64,000 bases of DNA from Alentia gelatinosa (lineage: Eukaryota; Annelida; Polychaeta; Phyllodocida; Polynoidae): NCBI GenBank assembly GCA_950022655.1, contig OX465579.1, positions 16,839,088 through 16,903,087 on the forward strand. The letters are read 5' to 3'. This document shows, in pieces, positions 1 through 11,909 of the stretch. Made by a program: the position numbers and the translations under genes. The first letter of the stretch is position 1. Every line of letters begins with the position of its first letter. The notes below the pieces were generated by a model, which was not told where the DNA came from, did no database searches, and worked only from the letters and a program-made list of their open reading frames with translations.

Positions 1-165
1 AGTAGAGAAAGGTAGAAAATACATTAAGGTAAAAATTAAAATTAAAACAGGGCAAAATATGTAAATATTAGGTTTGGGGTATATCTATTTTTACTGAGAA
101 CACCTGATTGTTTTTTAGTATATTCTAGAGAGATTATAATCTAACGTTGCCATGACTATCATAAC

Positions 166-297
166 TTTATGCAAAGTGCCCGCTTACGTGGGGTATCTAC
201 TTACACAGGGTTAGAACACACATTCAATAGAGGGAGCCATTTGGAGCAAAAGTGTCCATTCATGCGGGGTGTTCGCTTACGTAGGGTTCTACTGTAT
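166..297. mobile_element. Pogo/Tigger-like MITE fragment
   Basis: Contains repeated GTGYCCGCTTACGYGGGG-like motifs and ends GGGTTCTACTG, followed by TA. The same family is complete at 47324-47502 and 33520-34100. Another family end is at 5206-5226. Confidence 0.6.
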
Positions 298-300
298 GTT

Positions 301-1850
301 GTTCCTATACTTCCAGAGTGCCATAACATGCCACCTTTGGGCTAAAAATCAGAAAACAGATTTTGAGAAAGCCTCGTAATTTGAGCTATAACTTACTGCT
401 CTAGGTACCATTCCAGCTCTCGTTAACTTGGTAGGATTTGTGCAGTACCTTTCAAGAGCTTTTAGCAAGTGTGTTTCTGCACAATCACTCAGGAACAGAG
501 TATTGGCTAACTACTGTAATTTACTTATCACAAGTTGAGTTCAAACAAGGAAGAACGCCAATAGGCGATTGTATGTTGTCTATGTGTATCATTTCCTGAA
601 TAAAAAAGCAAAAAAAACCATTCTCAGATACTGGTTCTGCCAGGATGTTGATGACAGAGATTGTATGTGTAAATAATTTAATAATTTAACCAATGTGTTT
701 AATTATTTAACCAATCTGTTCTGGTTGGAGTTTATAAATTAAAGCCTCTCATACTCTTTATAGTTGTTGGTGACAGCAGGAAGAAAAAGGAAATTATTAA
801 AAAGAAATATAAAAGAAAACCCTCCCTACCTAGGTTTTATTGGGTGGTATTCAGAAACACAGAAACCTAGAGTTCTATTCACATCCTAAGTATGTTAGTA
901 CAAGAACAGTCTCGTGCAATAGACCACGACCAATCATAGCCAATTCCTGCTAAACATTCACAAATCTACTTTATTTTAGCACAAAAAAATGCCAGTATAT
1001 GCCTCTATTCTGCTATGTTCACTTTGTCACGCATGCCTAGATTCATTGAGGTCTTAATTGGTAAAATAGCCGTGAAGTTGTGAAGTTGCCACATGAACAT
1101 GAGTGGGTTCAATGGTAATATGACCTGAGATAAGTGCCTTTCTATGTTCGTGGTACAGCCCCCGGGAGGTAGCAGAAGCCACGCAATAATACACCGATAT
1201 AACAGGAAATGAACCAGTTCCTTGTCAGAACTCTGATATTATCTCATTAATCAATAGTAACTCAGGTAACTTTGTCTTTCGTCATGTTCTGTTGTGTACT
1301 GAAATCGGCGGCCAAAGTTACAGGAGAATAACATTATTCATAAAATGTTTCTAAGTACGTGCTAAATATCCAATACTTATTGAATGCAAGCCTTAGTTTT
1401 TATGCAATCCTGCTTTTCCAGCTTCCCATTCCATTAGTCTAATCTATAAAAGGAGACGTGTAAATAGCATCACTGGAGGTAGATTTTCTCTAAACAGGGT
1501 GCCTTATGATATTTATTTAAGACTTAGAAATGATCTTTATGTCCTGTTGATAAAACCAGATTGAATCAAGATTCACAAATATAAGATTATTGTGTGCGAG
1601 GAAGTTTTCATTTTATTGTTGTTCTTTACTGTCGCAATGAATGTTGACAACTAGGGAAACGATCCAGGAATATAAGATTACTTGTACGTGGAACGATGCA
1701 GCGATCCCTGTTATTTGCAGGGTCTGGTAACCTGTGGGGTCACGTAGCGTGAGTCCCCCTGGCGGTAGAGTCATGAAGACACGTGTCTGCGGCATGTAAG
1801 CTCCTTCCTGTCTGTCAAAAGAGACCACATGTCAGATATATACAGAAAGG
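301..1850. other. No supported gene or repeat
   Basis: AT-rich DNA with scattered short ORFs that have no recognisable protein. I see no repeat family shared with the rest of the window here. Confidence 0.5.
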
Positions 1851-1931
1851 TGCCTCAAACAGTACCATTTAAGTGGGAAACACACTGTACGATTTCGTTT
1901 CCACCGATTAATTCCCATTTATTGTAAAGCC

Positions 1932-2240
1932 GGATGCCCATCTACCGATTTAGGGTTGAATGATTAGTTCCCAAATCGTATAGGAGTCGGTCACTTTGTC
2001 GCAGGCAAATTACGTAACCCATCGCTCGACCTGCACACTGATAAAATCGGTGTATGGTCCACTAATCGCTGGGGGAGGGCAAAAAACAAAGAAAAAGAAT
2101 GTTCACTAATCGCTAGGTAGCCTTGCCTAGCTGTCCTACATCTACCGACTCCGTTGGGATGGCTTTGCTGAGACAAATTACCCTCTGTTTGTCGCCGACA
2201 AACGTACATAAATGTTCCGAAATCGGTAGATGGGCATTGG
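1932..2240. mobile_element. Decayed MITE
   Basis: Inverted GCCCATCTACCGATTT (near 1936) and AAATCGGTAGATGGGC (near 2220) bracket internal copies of related ACCGATT/AATCGG words. Boundaries are approximate. A related ...GCGTCCACCTACTACGAT piece follows at 2265-2285. Confidence 0.5.
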
Positions 2241-2439
2241 GCTTTAGCTAGTCTTATGCTTGGCGTCCACCTACTACGATAGAAATTTAGACCTACCGAT
2301 TTGGCACCGATATAGAAAGCAGATATCGGATAAATATCGGAGACATCTGTGTAAGCAGGGTTCAGTTTGTGCGAGGCAGGGCCATTTCTTCTCACCAAGC
2401 GACTAATTATGGGCCAATATCAGTAGGGGGTATTTCTTA

Positions 2440-3228
2440 AGACCAACGCACACTAGGCGACTTTTCCCGTTTTTAGCGGAAAAGTCGCCGTAAAACACCC
2501 CTTGAGACATTTTTACGGTACAATATCGCTAAGTGTGCCATGGTTTCCTTGCGATATCGCAGACCCCATTATGCACCCCCTTTTCACCCCCTTTCCCCCC
2601 CGCTGATTTGGGGTTTGTCGCCGACTTTTCCTTGAGACTTTCCTTGAGACTTTCGAATATAACATGTTATATTTTTTCGCTTGAGACTTTTGAATTTTTG
2701 GTGCCACCTCCCGCTGGGCGGGCCGTTGGCCTGGGTCTCGGGTCCTGGAATTATGCTTTGGGGTCTTCCAAGCCTGGAAAAAGCCTGGAATTCTCACAGA
2801 GAGACTGGAAAAACCTGGAAAACCCTGGAAAATATAGTTTTGCATAAAAACAATCTTTTTAGTATAATAAAATATCATATATGATATTGAGTTAAAATGT
2901 ATAGGTATAAATAAAGGTTAAAAAAACCATAAGTGCCAAAATGACCCACCTCGCATCTATTTTGTAACTACCAGAAGCCAGTTATCAATTGTTGAGACTT
3001 TCGGAAAGGGAAAGTCTCAAGGAAAGTCTCAGGGAAAGTCTCAAAGTGTGCATGCATAGGCCTTGAGATTTTCGGGTAACCTCCTGCTGGAGTGACCGAC
3101 GCCCGAACAGAATTTGCCGGCGACTTTTCCCGACCCCTGCTGTGCTTATTGCACCCCCCTTGCGATATTTTTCCTAAAAAGTCTCAAGCATATCGCAAGG
3201 AAAAAAGTCGCCAAGTGTGCGTTGGTCT
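2440..3228. mobile_element. PIF/Harbinger-like MITE with TTA target duplication
   Basis: Inverted ends of 26 bp with one mismatch, starting AGACCAACGCACACT, flanked by TTA at 2437-2439 and 3229-3231. Subterminal copies of TTGAGACTTT occur in both arms (2630-2700 and 3000-3060). A piece of the GCCTGGAA-rich family (about 2743-2885; full copy at 37539-37993) is nested inside. The class is inferred from the 3-bp TWA target. Confidence 0.75.
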
Positions 3229-3399
3229 TTAAACTCCATTGTCACTGACAATAGGAAGGAAAGGGTTCCTTAATTTATCAGTCCCGATTTTGGAACATGG
3301 GGACATAGGTGTATGTCCGCAGGGTGTATTTTCTAATCTAAGCAAATCTTTGGAGGGGGATGCTACACTGACCAACTCTGTTTTGAGGGTCTGTCTGAG

Positions 3400-3850
3400 C
3401 TTTTCCATTGGCTGATAAAAATGGCATTGATTAATTGAGTTCTCCTAAAGGTTGGTTGCTGGTGGCCAAGAACTGCACACTAGTATCTAAAATTGGTGAG
3501 GCTACTGTGTATGCCTTGTTTCTACCCCATTTAACGGTCCATATTGACCGAACAGTCCTCCAAACACAATGTCCATCACCAACGATTTTAACCCCGTTTG
3601 ATTCTGTTGTTTGTTTACAAAGTCAGTCAATGGTGGCCTTATTACATAATCTATGCCCAATTAATCAGTGAACACTTCTCTGTATGTCTGTTGCCATTCA
3701 CCGATCTGGCATTGGTGGTTCCCAACTGCAGATCGGTGGTGAATAGTTGGCCAGTGGAAAATGGTTATAACATATCACTCTCTGCTTACATTGTGCCTCA
3801 ATGTCCATGTGATAACCGATGTCCCGAGTCTAGTCCTAATGGAGGGTTTT
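3400..3850. repeat. Degenerate palindromic repeat
   Basis: CACCGATCTGG near 3698 and GATCGGTGG near 3731 form an inverted pair. Similar GGCCGATTTC...CACCGATCT text is in the MITE at 43496-43794. Short ORFs here resemble no protein. Confidence 0.35.
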
Positions 3851-3985
3851 AACCTAATATTCTAAACCAGGTCATTTGCATATACATGGATATATAATAT
3901 ATACATGGATATATAACTACCACCCCCTTACTTCGTATACCTAATGCATGGGGTAAGATTGTGGAATCAGTTAACTGTAAAAGGT

Positions 3986-4287
3986 AAAAGAAGGAGGAGG
4001 AGGAGGAGAAGAAGAAGAAGAAGAAGAAGAAGAAGAAGAAGAAGAAGAAGAAGAAGAAAAAGAAGAAGAAGAAGAAAAAGAAGAAGAAGAAGAAGAAGAA
4101 GGAGAAGGAGGAGAAGGAGGAGAAGAGGAAGAAGAAGAAGAAGAAGAAGAAGAAGAAGAAGAAGAAGAAGAAGAAGAAGGAGAAGAAGAAGAAGGCGGAG
4201 AAGAAGGAGAAGAAGAAGAAGAAGAAGAAGAAGAAGAAGAAGAAGAAGAAGAAGAAGAAGAAGAAGAAGAAGAAGAAGAAGAAGAAG

Positions 4288-4319
<32 letters not shown>

Positions 4320-4340
4320 GAAGAAGAAGAAGAAGAAGAA
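3986..4340. repeat. Long GAA/TTC microsatellite
   Basis: About 350 bp of nearly pure GAA triplets with occasional GGA, AAA and GCG variants. It is a purine-only strand and gives spurious poly-Arg/Lys and poly-Phe ORFs. Confidence 0.95.
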
Positions 4341-4699
4341 TATGGTAATATATATCAGGAATGAATAGATTCCAGCCTGGAACAATTACTAATTATGGCT
4401 ATTATGGATATAGCCACAGCTGATGTAATAGTTGCCACAAGGGCTACAGTTAATACACTTCAAAGAGCAACAGATTTCACTCTAAGGTTATACAGTGATA
4501 ATATCCATTAATTCATCTTAGCACTCACTGTTATCACTAAGATCAAGAGACCCTGTACTGTATCACCTGTAGCTATCATATATGTATATTGTATTATGTA
4601 GCCATGACTGCATCAAATTAGAGGGCCCGAACAGAAGACCGGTTCGAAGCCGAGTGTGGGAATTTGTATGCAAATTGAACTCTAATGAAATCTAAAAAA

Positions 4700-6375
4700 A
4701 AAATTTTTTTACGCTTATACGTTTATCTCTTAAAGGTATAACAGACAGATTTGTATGTGTAGTGCTATGCACCTACTTTATTCTGTGAAAGTTTCAGACA
4801 AATGACATGAGTTTTACGACGTGAAAACCAACTTCTTATAATTTCTATATACATCCCATAACAATACTGTAAATAATGTCCTGGATAACATTACCATAAC
4901 GACCATACAGGAAGTGGCAATTTTATCTTAAGATTAATATAATTCCCATGTTAATATATAATTGTGGTAACAGATCAATAGCTTCTGCTATTGACAAAAC
5001 TAGGGTTGCTCAATTGAACATATCTTTTAAATATTATATATTTGATAAACGATATCTAGTCTACTTGTATGAACAACTCGATGTATGTACGATATTACAT
5101 CGCATTGCTGTAAGGGTAAACCACACCGGCCATTCTTGGCTGAATACTTTTACAGTTTGAATAAAGAAAACTTTTTAAAAACACTAATAATGATTACTCC
5201 TGACGAAGATATGCATACGCGGGGTTCTACTGTATGTTCTATTATAATATCTTCATAATATTGATCTCTAAATCAAAAACTAATTTTTTGGGGGGTAAGT
5301 ATTTCTTTATTGCTCAATTTAGTCAATATACATACTTTGTAGGTTACATTTCTTTGATTGTCCAGTAATCAGTCATCCGTTTACAAAGTGAAAAGTTTTG
5401 TGTATATCATTTTAACATTGGAGAAATAAAGAGGCAGTAGGCTTCAATCCTACCTGGATTGGTTTTCTAGCCATTGCCTTGAAGTTATTTTGTTGTAGCC
5501 TTGCACATAACACTTATCCTGCTTATCTATGCTAATACTTATCCAAGGGTGCTACAAACATCATTTGAAACATTGCTATATGAGAGCTACAGATGTATGA
5601 GCATCGTACAGCAGATGATGTGACATAACAAATAACATTCCCATTTGGTATGCCGGGAACAAAATTCAGGTAGGCACAGTAGGTAGATTATACAGGTATA
5701 TTTTCAATCACAATTTTTTTGGTAATACTTTTAAACTCCTTATAGGTTTCAGTACTCCTTACTATAGGTGGAAGATTGTCCAGGTATTTGACCCATAATA
5801 TTGGATTGCTCGTTCATAGGCTTGGCAGTTTGGTCTATAAATTTTTAAGAGGGGTGCATCCCCTGCTCTAGTATTTCTTCCTGCTTGCAAGTAAGAAGGA
5901 TTTCTTGAGCGCTGATACATAAAGTTATAAACATGTGACATTCTTCTGTCAACTAAATAAGGAATTTTTGCATTACGATGGAGAATATCTATTGGTGTTC
6001 TAATATTTGATTTCAAACATATGCGTAGGCAGCGATTTTGTAATTTTTGGAGTTTTTGAATAAGATAAAGATTACTATTTGCAAATAACACGTCACCATA
6101 ATCAAAATATGGCAGGATACTTGTTTTATATATATTTATAGCAGCTTTTTGTGTTAGATATGGTCTGAGCTTTGATAATTGGTAAATTCTAAATGAGATT
6201 CATTTAACCTTGAGAAGTGAACATGTTAATCTAGTCTAATCTAATCATGGTGACCACGAATTTTAAGTAAGGAATGTGTCCTACAACACTTCAAGATTAT
6301 CCTATTAAATTCTCAGGAAAATGAAATGGGTTTTGATTTTCAAGGAAAATTGTCCGATATGCCTTTAATACGCTT
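4700..6375. repeat. Interspersed repeat with AAAGGCATAT-type ends, interrupted
   Basis: Shares TTCTGTGAAAGTTT, ACATGRGTTTTAC and AATATTGATCTCTAAATCAA with copies at 17875-18275 and 63596-64000. It ends TTGTCCGATATGCCTTTAA near 6365. The stretch of about 5285-6240 containing the LINE relic interrupts it. Confidence 0.5.
5762..6197 (-). pseudogene. Tail of a CR1/Jockey-like LINE reverse transcriptase
   Basis: The minus-strand frame reads RIYQLSKLRPYLTQKAAINI, YKTSILPYFDYGDVLFANS and then LQKLQNRCLRICLK...RNAKIPYLVDRR. This is the conserved region just after the polymerase in CR1/Jockey-type and similar LINEs. The catalytic domain is missing, so it is a 5'-truncated relic. It appears to sit inside a copy of another repeat whose halves resume at about 5285 and 6240. 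Confidence 0.75.
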
Positions 6376-6934
6376 AATTCACTTTAGTCATATCCCTATG
6401 GGATAACAAAAGCACATGACCGTTTCTTTATGACTGTATCTAGTAATAAAGAGGGCATCTTCTGTGGATGATTTAGGTATTAGGTGAGGAACTCCAGTAA
6501 GTCTTACCGTCCACAATGGACAGCTCAGTACTGTCGCCTCATTTGTCTTCTGGGGTCAACTGGCCCTAATTCCTTTTGCCTTCCCCTGGAGACGTGCTGA
6601 GGGATGGGGTACTTACCATGAGACAGGCATAGCCAGAATATATAAATGTCCTTGCCAGTGCCTTCTGTGCGTAACTTTTCGTTGGCATAAACTCATTATG
6701 TGTTCTTCATAGCCTGGGATGATATAGCAATACCACCCAATATGAGCTTTATGAATCTCTAGGAGGTGAATGAATACATTACTGACGATTCTGATATAAC
6801 TGTGATAGGCGTTCAGTATGTGGATGGTTTTCCGTGTGCATATCTTCTATGTTGCTGCTTAGTCAAGTGTACCTCAATAAATATGTATATTATTAAAGGA
6901 TGCTGACCCACATTATGACATAACCCTTTTATCC

Positions 6935-7200
6935 CGCCCGGTATTTTTCTCTATCTTTTGTTTAACATTAGGAAGTCATACTCCACGTCCGTGAAAATAG
7001 GGTACTTGATACTCAATGGCTAATTGGATGAGTTATTTTATTGATTAATAATGTTTCTGATCATGTATACATGCGGGTAAGATAGAATTAGGAACCCGCA
7101 CATGACAACAACTTGCTCTTCATTCCCCCTCATTTGACCACTACATAATTCATGCAGTTTTGCTTAGTGAATTACTCCGCGGTCAAAAGGTATCACTGTA
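6935..7200. mobile_element. Foldback element, diverged member of the two-module group
   Basis: The left module begins near TTATCCCGCCCGGTATTTTT and includes a diverged TTAACATTAGG core. The right module is a hairpin: TTGACCACTACATAATTCAT pairs with GTGAATTACTCCGCGGTCAA. The closest relative is 54465-54770. Confidence 0.5.
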
Positions 7201-7611
7201 TCAGGAAGAAAACCCTGAATGCTTCTGAATACATGATCATCACTGCCCAACAATAACCCATGAATAATGCTTGGCCAGTTTCCAGCCTTGTATAGATACT
7301 CCTTTCTCAGCCAGTTTCCGGCGTTGTATAAAGATACTTCTCCCCAGCCATAATGTTTTCTTCTGGAGGGAAAGGTCACCACGAGGATGTTCTGGTCATT
7401 TATAAGGTCAAATGTATAGTATATCTCCATGTAACGCTCATCAGGTATTATTGGTCATTTGCTAATAAGGAACGTATAGATATGGAGAGAAGTTACTTTT
7501 CGTTCCGTCATCACAATCCAAGTAACAATCACAGTCCTTCAAGGTCAAGAAGGCTAACTTTCATTGAGCATTTTTCTAGATGGCTTCTCCTGATTGAATA
7601 TTTATATAGAA

Positions 7612-7950
7612 CGTCCTGACCATGCTGTACAATTCACAGAACGAGATGGTAATTTACGGTTTGTCCGGACCGAGGCGTTTACGCCGAGTTCCGTACAAAC
7701 CGTAAATTATCATCGAGTTATGTGAATTGTACAAGCATGGTTGGACGTTATATATTTGCTATATACCCGAAATTTTTTTTAAAAATCAATTTCATTTTTC
7801 TTGACAACCAAAATTACAATAAGTGTGTATTGCCAGGTGGTCCGTATTTTAGTGTACGGACCAGCGGTCCGTACAGTATTTTTACGTCATATACGTCAAG
7901 GTGCGTATTTACTGTATATACGGCATGGGTATATAGTAAGGGAATGAATC
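7612..7950. mobile_element. Two-module foldback, CCGTAC family, copy 1
   Basis: Hairpin module: CCATGCTGTACAATTCACAG near 7620 pairs with TGTGAATTGTACAAGCATGG near 7722. The second module runs from TTTGCTATATACCC to GGGTATATAGTAA and includes GGTCCGTATTTTAGTGTACG. An inverted copy is at 62590-62940, and a one-arm remnant lies at 25088-25145 in NSMCE1 intron 2. Confidence 0.75.
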
Positions 7951-8339
7951 TAGCGGTACCCTCAGCGCTAACATACTTCATTGAATTGCTCATCAACTCG
8001 TTTTCATAAGTGACACACTGATGTTCTTCAGTATACCTACCCCATTACAACCGTCGTGGGAGTTTTTGTTTTCTTCTCGTAAGGAATGTTCATAAGAGGA
8101 AATTTGACCAAATCTAGTGGCAGAACAAAGTTAATCCTGTTTTTATATTTTACCAAAGGAACCTTCAATGGTCATCAACAGAGCTTAAGTGCAGTGTCAG
8201 CTCATTTAGGGCGATACAGCCTCACTATTGATGTGAATGTTTGCTGAAGTTTACAGTCTTCTTTCTGGTGTGCAAGGCATCGCACTTCCTGGGTTTAATC
8301 TATGGGTAAAGATGGAAGGTAAATGGTTTTGTGAATTTT

Positions 8340-8342
<3 letters not shown>

Positions 8343-8389
<47 letters not shown>

Positions 8390-8390
8390 C
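8343..8390. repeat. TA microsatellite
   Basis: Nearly pure TA dinucleotides for about 45 bp. Confidence 0.9.
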
Positions 8391-8950
8391 AGTCCATTAA
8401 ACAAGCATCCATGGGGTTTCTTTGTTTTTATTATTCATCGTAAACAAAGCCCACATTGAGAATCTATGGGGACTCAGTAAACCACAACCCCTTATATAAA
8501 ACCTGTCAGATACCATAACTGTGGCATACGGATTCAAATCTGTGTTATACGGCTTCAAAACCATGGTATACGGGGAAAATAGTGCCTTTTTTACAGAGCA
8601 AAGAAATAGTGCTTATTGTTATACCCTTTAATATGGCAATTACTGGGTTTAATTCATTCGAAAAGATGGATAATAAATGCAACAAACGATGATTTTGTGG
8701 ACTACGCGTCAACCTCTCGTGGTTTATGGCCTCCTAAACCATCGATTATTGATGTGATTACCTGAATGCTTTTGTAGTTTACCTAGTGCTTTTTCTCCAG
8801 TTGCAAAAGACTATCATAAATACTTTGACAGAATGTGAGTCACACTGCTAGGTGGCCCATTGAGTAGGTTTGGAAGCGAGAAGGAGGGATGAGAAGTAAG
8901 ATGAGCATCTGCAGGTTCCCGCACAGGTGGGTAGAGGATGACATTCAATT

Positions 8951-9500
8951 TTAACCCTTTAAGGACTGGTGCCTGTGGCCAAGCTACCTCCTGGGGGACG
9001 GGTGCTGGTGGCACTTTAAACTGCTAGGGGACGGGCACGCAGTCGTTAAAACCCACAATCCAATTGTTCAATCATGTGATATAACATATATCTTATATAT
9101 CTTATTTCTTTTGTGTATAAATACTAATAATGGTATTATACAGATATTTCAATAATATTCCTCCATTATTTTTTGTTAAAAACGATTTTGTAGATTTTTG
9201 AAAAAATGATGCCTCAATGCATCATTCTCCCTGGGGGTCGTTGCTCCACGTTTTGCGGATCGCAAAATAGCGATCCGAGGTCGAAAGTGTTGCTCCAGAT
9301 ATTTTGCGGATCGCATCATAACTATGTCGCTATCTATATCCAATTAAAACCCCAATGAACCTGTAATCTATGACACTGAAAATGCGGTGTTTTAAAATAT
9401 AGCGAAACAACGTGAAAATAGCGATAGTACACGATACGATCCGATATTACTGGAGCAACGCTTTCCAGGAGCAACGACCCCCTGGGCTGGATGACCCCTC
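8951..9500. mobile_element. TTAA element fragment interrupted by another MITE
   Basis: Starts TTAACCCTTTAAGGAC, shares the CATGTGATATAACA interior and a GATGCCTCAATGCATCATTC unit with 44222-44593, and is interrupted at 9236-9479. Its far end is not recognisable. Confidence 0.5.
9236..9479. mobile_element. MITE with 7-bp target duplication
   Basis: Ends GGTCGTTGCTCC and GGAGCAACGACC, flanked by CCCTGGG at 9229-9235 and 9480-9486. TTGCTCC/GGAGCAA is repeated subterminally, with TTTTGCGGATCGC motifs inside. Confidence 0.8.
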
Positions 9501-9519
9501 AATCATATGAGTTGTCTCA

Positions 9520-11020
9520 AATTGCTCTTTGTTATATTTAAACGGGCGCATCAAATGAACCTTTCCTATTACAAATAACCTTGAAAGATAAGTCTTAGAT
9601 ATGTGAAATATGATGTTTTGATTATGTGCTAAGATTATCAGAAATGTGAGTAGTATATGAAGTGGAGTTTTAGAATGGCGACTAGATTAGGTATCGCTTT
9701 AAAATTACGCATACACTTATTTTATAAAAGAGGTTTATTATCATTTTCAATATCGATATATTCAATATCAATTTTTTAGCATGTCTGGATCTGGATAAAT
9801 CCGTTGACAGCATCTAGGAATTTTTTGAAATCAACTTTATTATCATTTTCAGCTTTATTCTAACGACTTATATTACATTGTCCCACTGCAGCAGTCGCTA
9901 AATTATTTCGATATTTCAGCCTTATACTATCGTTGGCATAGAAAACTAGGAACAAATGGTATGTTCTTCACTGATGAATGAGCATGCAATCATAAATTAA
10001 AAGATTTGGGTAACATTTAGTATATGGATTGTTGCACCAAGTCAACTTGCCATTTCTACAACTGCCCCACAGCCTAGGATCCAAACATCTCAAGCACAAG
10101 TAGGTCTTAAGTTATTTCGGTCTTGATTGATTGGTCATAGTTAGCTGGGTATGCCTCTACGACCCTGAGACACTGGCACCCTGCTCCTTTCCCAATATCA
10201 CCGTGAATACCACACAGATAGTGAAGGGATAGACAATTTCCAGCATGCTGGAAGTCTATATGAGACCACTCTAACCCTTAGACAATGTACATAGTGTGCT
10301 CATGCAAGCACACTCTAATAAAACGACCCCCTGAATTCTATATATTTTGGGTAATTGCCTCGGGAGATGGCAATGGGGTACTCAACAACCTCTGGCCATA
10401 ATTTAAATATATACAGGACACTCCCTTGCCGGTCCAGCTACAGCCCATCAGTTACGACCATGGCAGATGACGATCACTGAAGTCATCGGGAGCCCGGCAG
10501 AAATGGAGATGGAATGAGCCTGAGCTGTGCCTGTAAGCCCGGCTAACAAGGCGAGTCTGTGGAGGGGGTAAATACGCTCAGAGCTGCTCCTTAGCTCGGA
10601 CCACCATATTCATAGCTGGGATCATGAGAGTTGAGTCCCACACAAAACGTTTCTTTCTCCCCACTGGGGAAACATATAGACCAGGTACAGCATGAGTGAG
10701 ATTGTTAATGGTTATGTAGTATGAAAGTTGATGTGTAGTCCTGTACGTCTACTGTTCATGTTTATTTGTACATGTATTTGTAAATGTATTAAGAAGGAGA
10801 AGAAGGAGAAGGAGGGGGAGAACACTTATTTGTTATGTATCAATACTTAATGTCGCTCGTGTCTTTGAGCCGCAACCCATCTCCATTTCACTGCAGGAAC
10901 CTTGAGTCTACTCTTTTGACAAACGTGCTTGTTATAAAGCAAAATGACTGATTATTTGAACAATACCATTGATGTACTCCCGCTGTCCTGTCTAGTGCTT
11001 TTAACTCTACTAACATGCCA
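9520..11020. other. No supported gene; possible LTR-like segment
   Basis: Mostly unremarkable DNA. Around 10130-10680 there is direct text such as AATAAAACGACCCC and CCGGTCCAGCTACAGCC that looks like retroelement-derived sequence, but I find no paired ends. A short GA-rich tract is at 10790-10820. Confidence 0.35.
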
Positions 11021-11023
11021 TAA

Positions 11024-11296
11024 GGCCCGGCGTCCACCTACTACGATATGGCACCGATATGGTCTACGATGCACCTCCCGATGCAAAATGAAAATCGCGT
11101 CCGAAGGTCACCATATATTGGGGCAGTTGACCACGTTTCTGCGATTAGACACCGATAAAAAATCCGTGGTGGATTGGCATGTCTAGACATATGTCTACGA
11201 TTTTGCACCTTCCCGATATGGCAGCGATTTTGACATTTTGTATCGGTGCCATATCGGGAGGTCTACGATTCTATCATAGTAGGTGGACGCCGGGCC
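11024..11296. mobile_element. PIF/Harbinger-like MITE, TAA target
   Basis: Inverted ends of 25 bp with one mismatch, starting GGCCCGGCGTCCACCTACTA, flanked by TAA at 11021-11023 and 11297-11299. The interior repeats ACCGATA/TATCGG words. Related ends occur near 2268 and 12530. Confidence 0.8.
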
Positions 11297-11656
11297 TAAT
11301 GTTATAACCAAGACAACAGAATTCACACAGGTATTTGCAGGTCACCGTGCAGTCTGTACGAACAAACACTGAATAAAATCCATGTAGCTTCCTAGGCGGT
11401 TTTCATACATAAGCACTTTACCCTCTTTTGAAATCAGTATTTTGGGAATTGATGCGTTTTCATGTAATGTGGAGTTTCCACCTGCCGATTATGACTACCA
11501 TAATTTTCCTTGAAAAAGCAGCATTTATTCTGATCGATACTGATTATGCGCACAGATGGTATCTCAGACAAAACCAACGACTGACTTTTGTATGGGTTCA
11601 CGCGCCGCTATCGGGGGCTTAATTGTAGCCTGTTGTAGCTCGCCGTAGCGTATTAA

Positions 11657-11903
11657 GGGCTGATTCCACCAACAGGATAGATTTGACGAGGTATATCTTG
11701 GTATGTCTTGTAGTGTCTTACTGTGTCACGATGTGTCGTACCTCCGTTGTCTAAAAATGTAGTATGCTATGTTGTCTGTCTTTTTTGGTGCTCCACCACC
11801 ACAACACCTCAAGACACATCGCGACAAATAGGCACGCGATCCTAGCCCGACAACCAAATCGGGCCGAATCTTGCTATATCGTGTGTGTTGGTGGAATCAC
11901 CAC
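11657..11903. mobile_element. TTAA-flanked MITE, GATTCCACCAACA family, copy 1
   Basis: The ends GGGCTGATTCCACCAACA and TGTTGGTGGAATCACCAC are flanked by TTAA at 11653-11656 and 11904-11907. A second copy is at 51664-52006, sharing TTTTGGTGCTCCACCAC in the middle. Confidence 0.8.
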
Positions 11904-11909
11904 TTAAGG

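Noticed and set aside
3849..4385. Poly-Phe and poly-Arg/Lys ORFs
   Set aside because: Translations of the GAA/TTC microsatellite.
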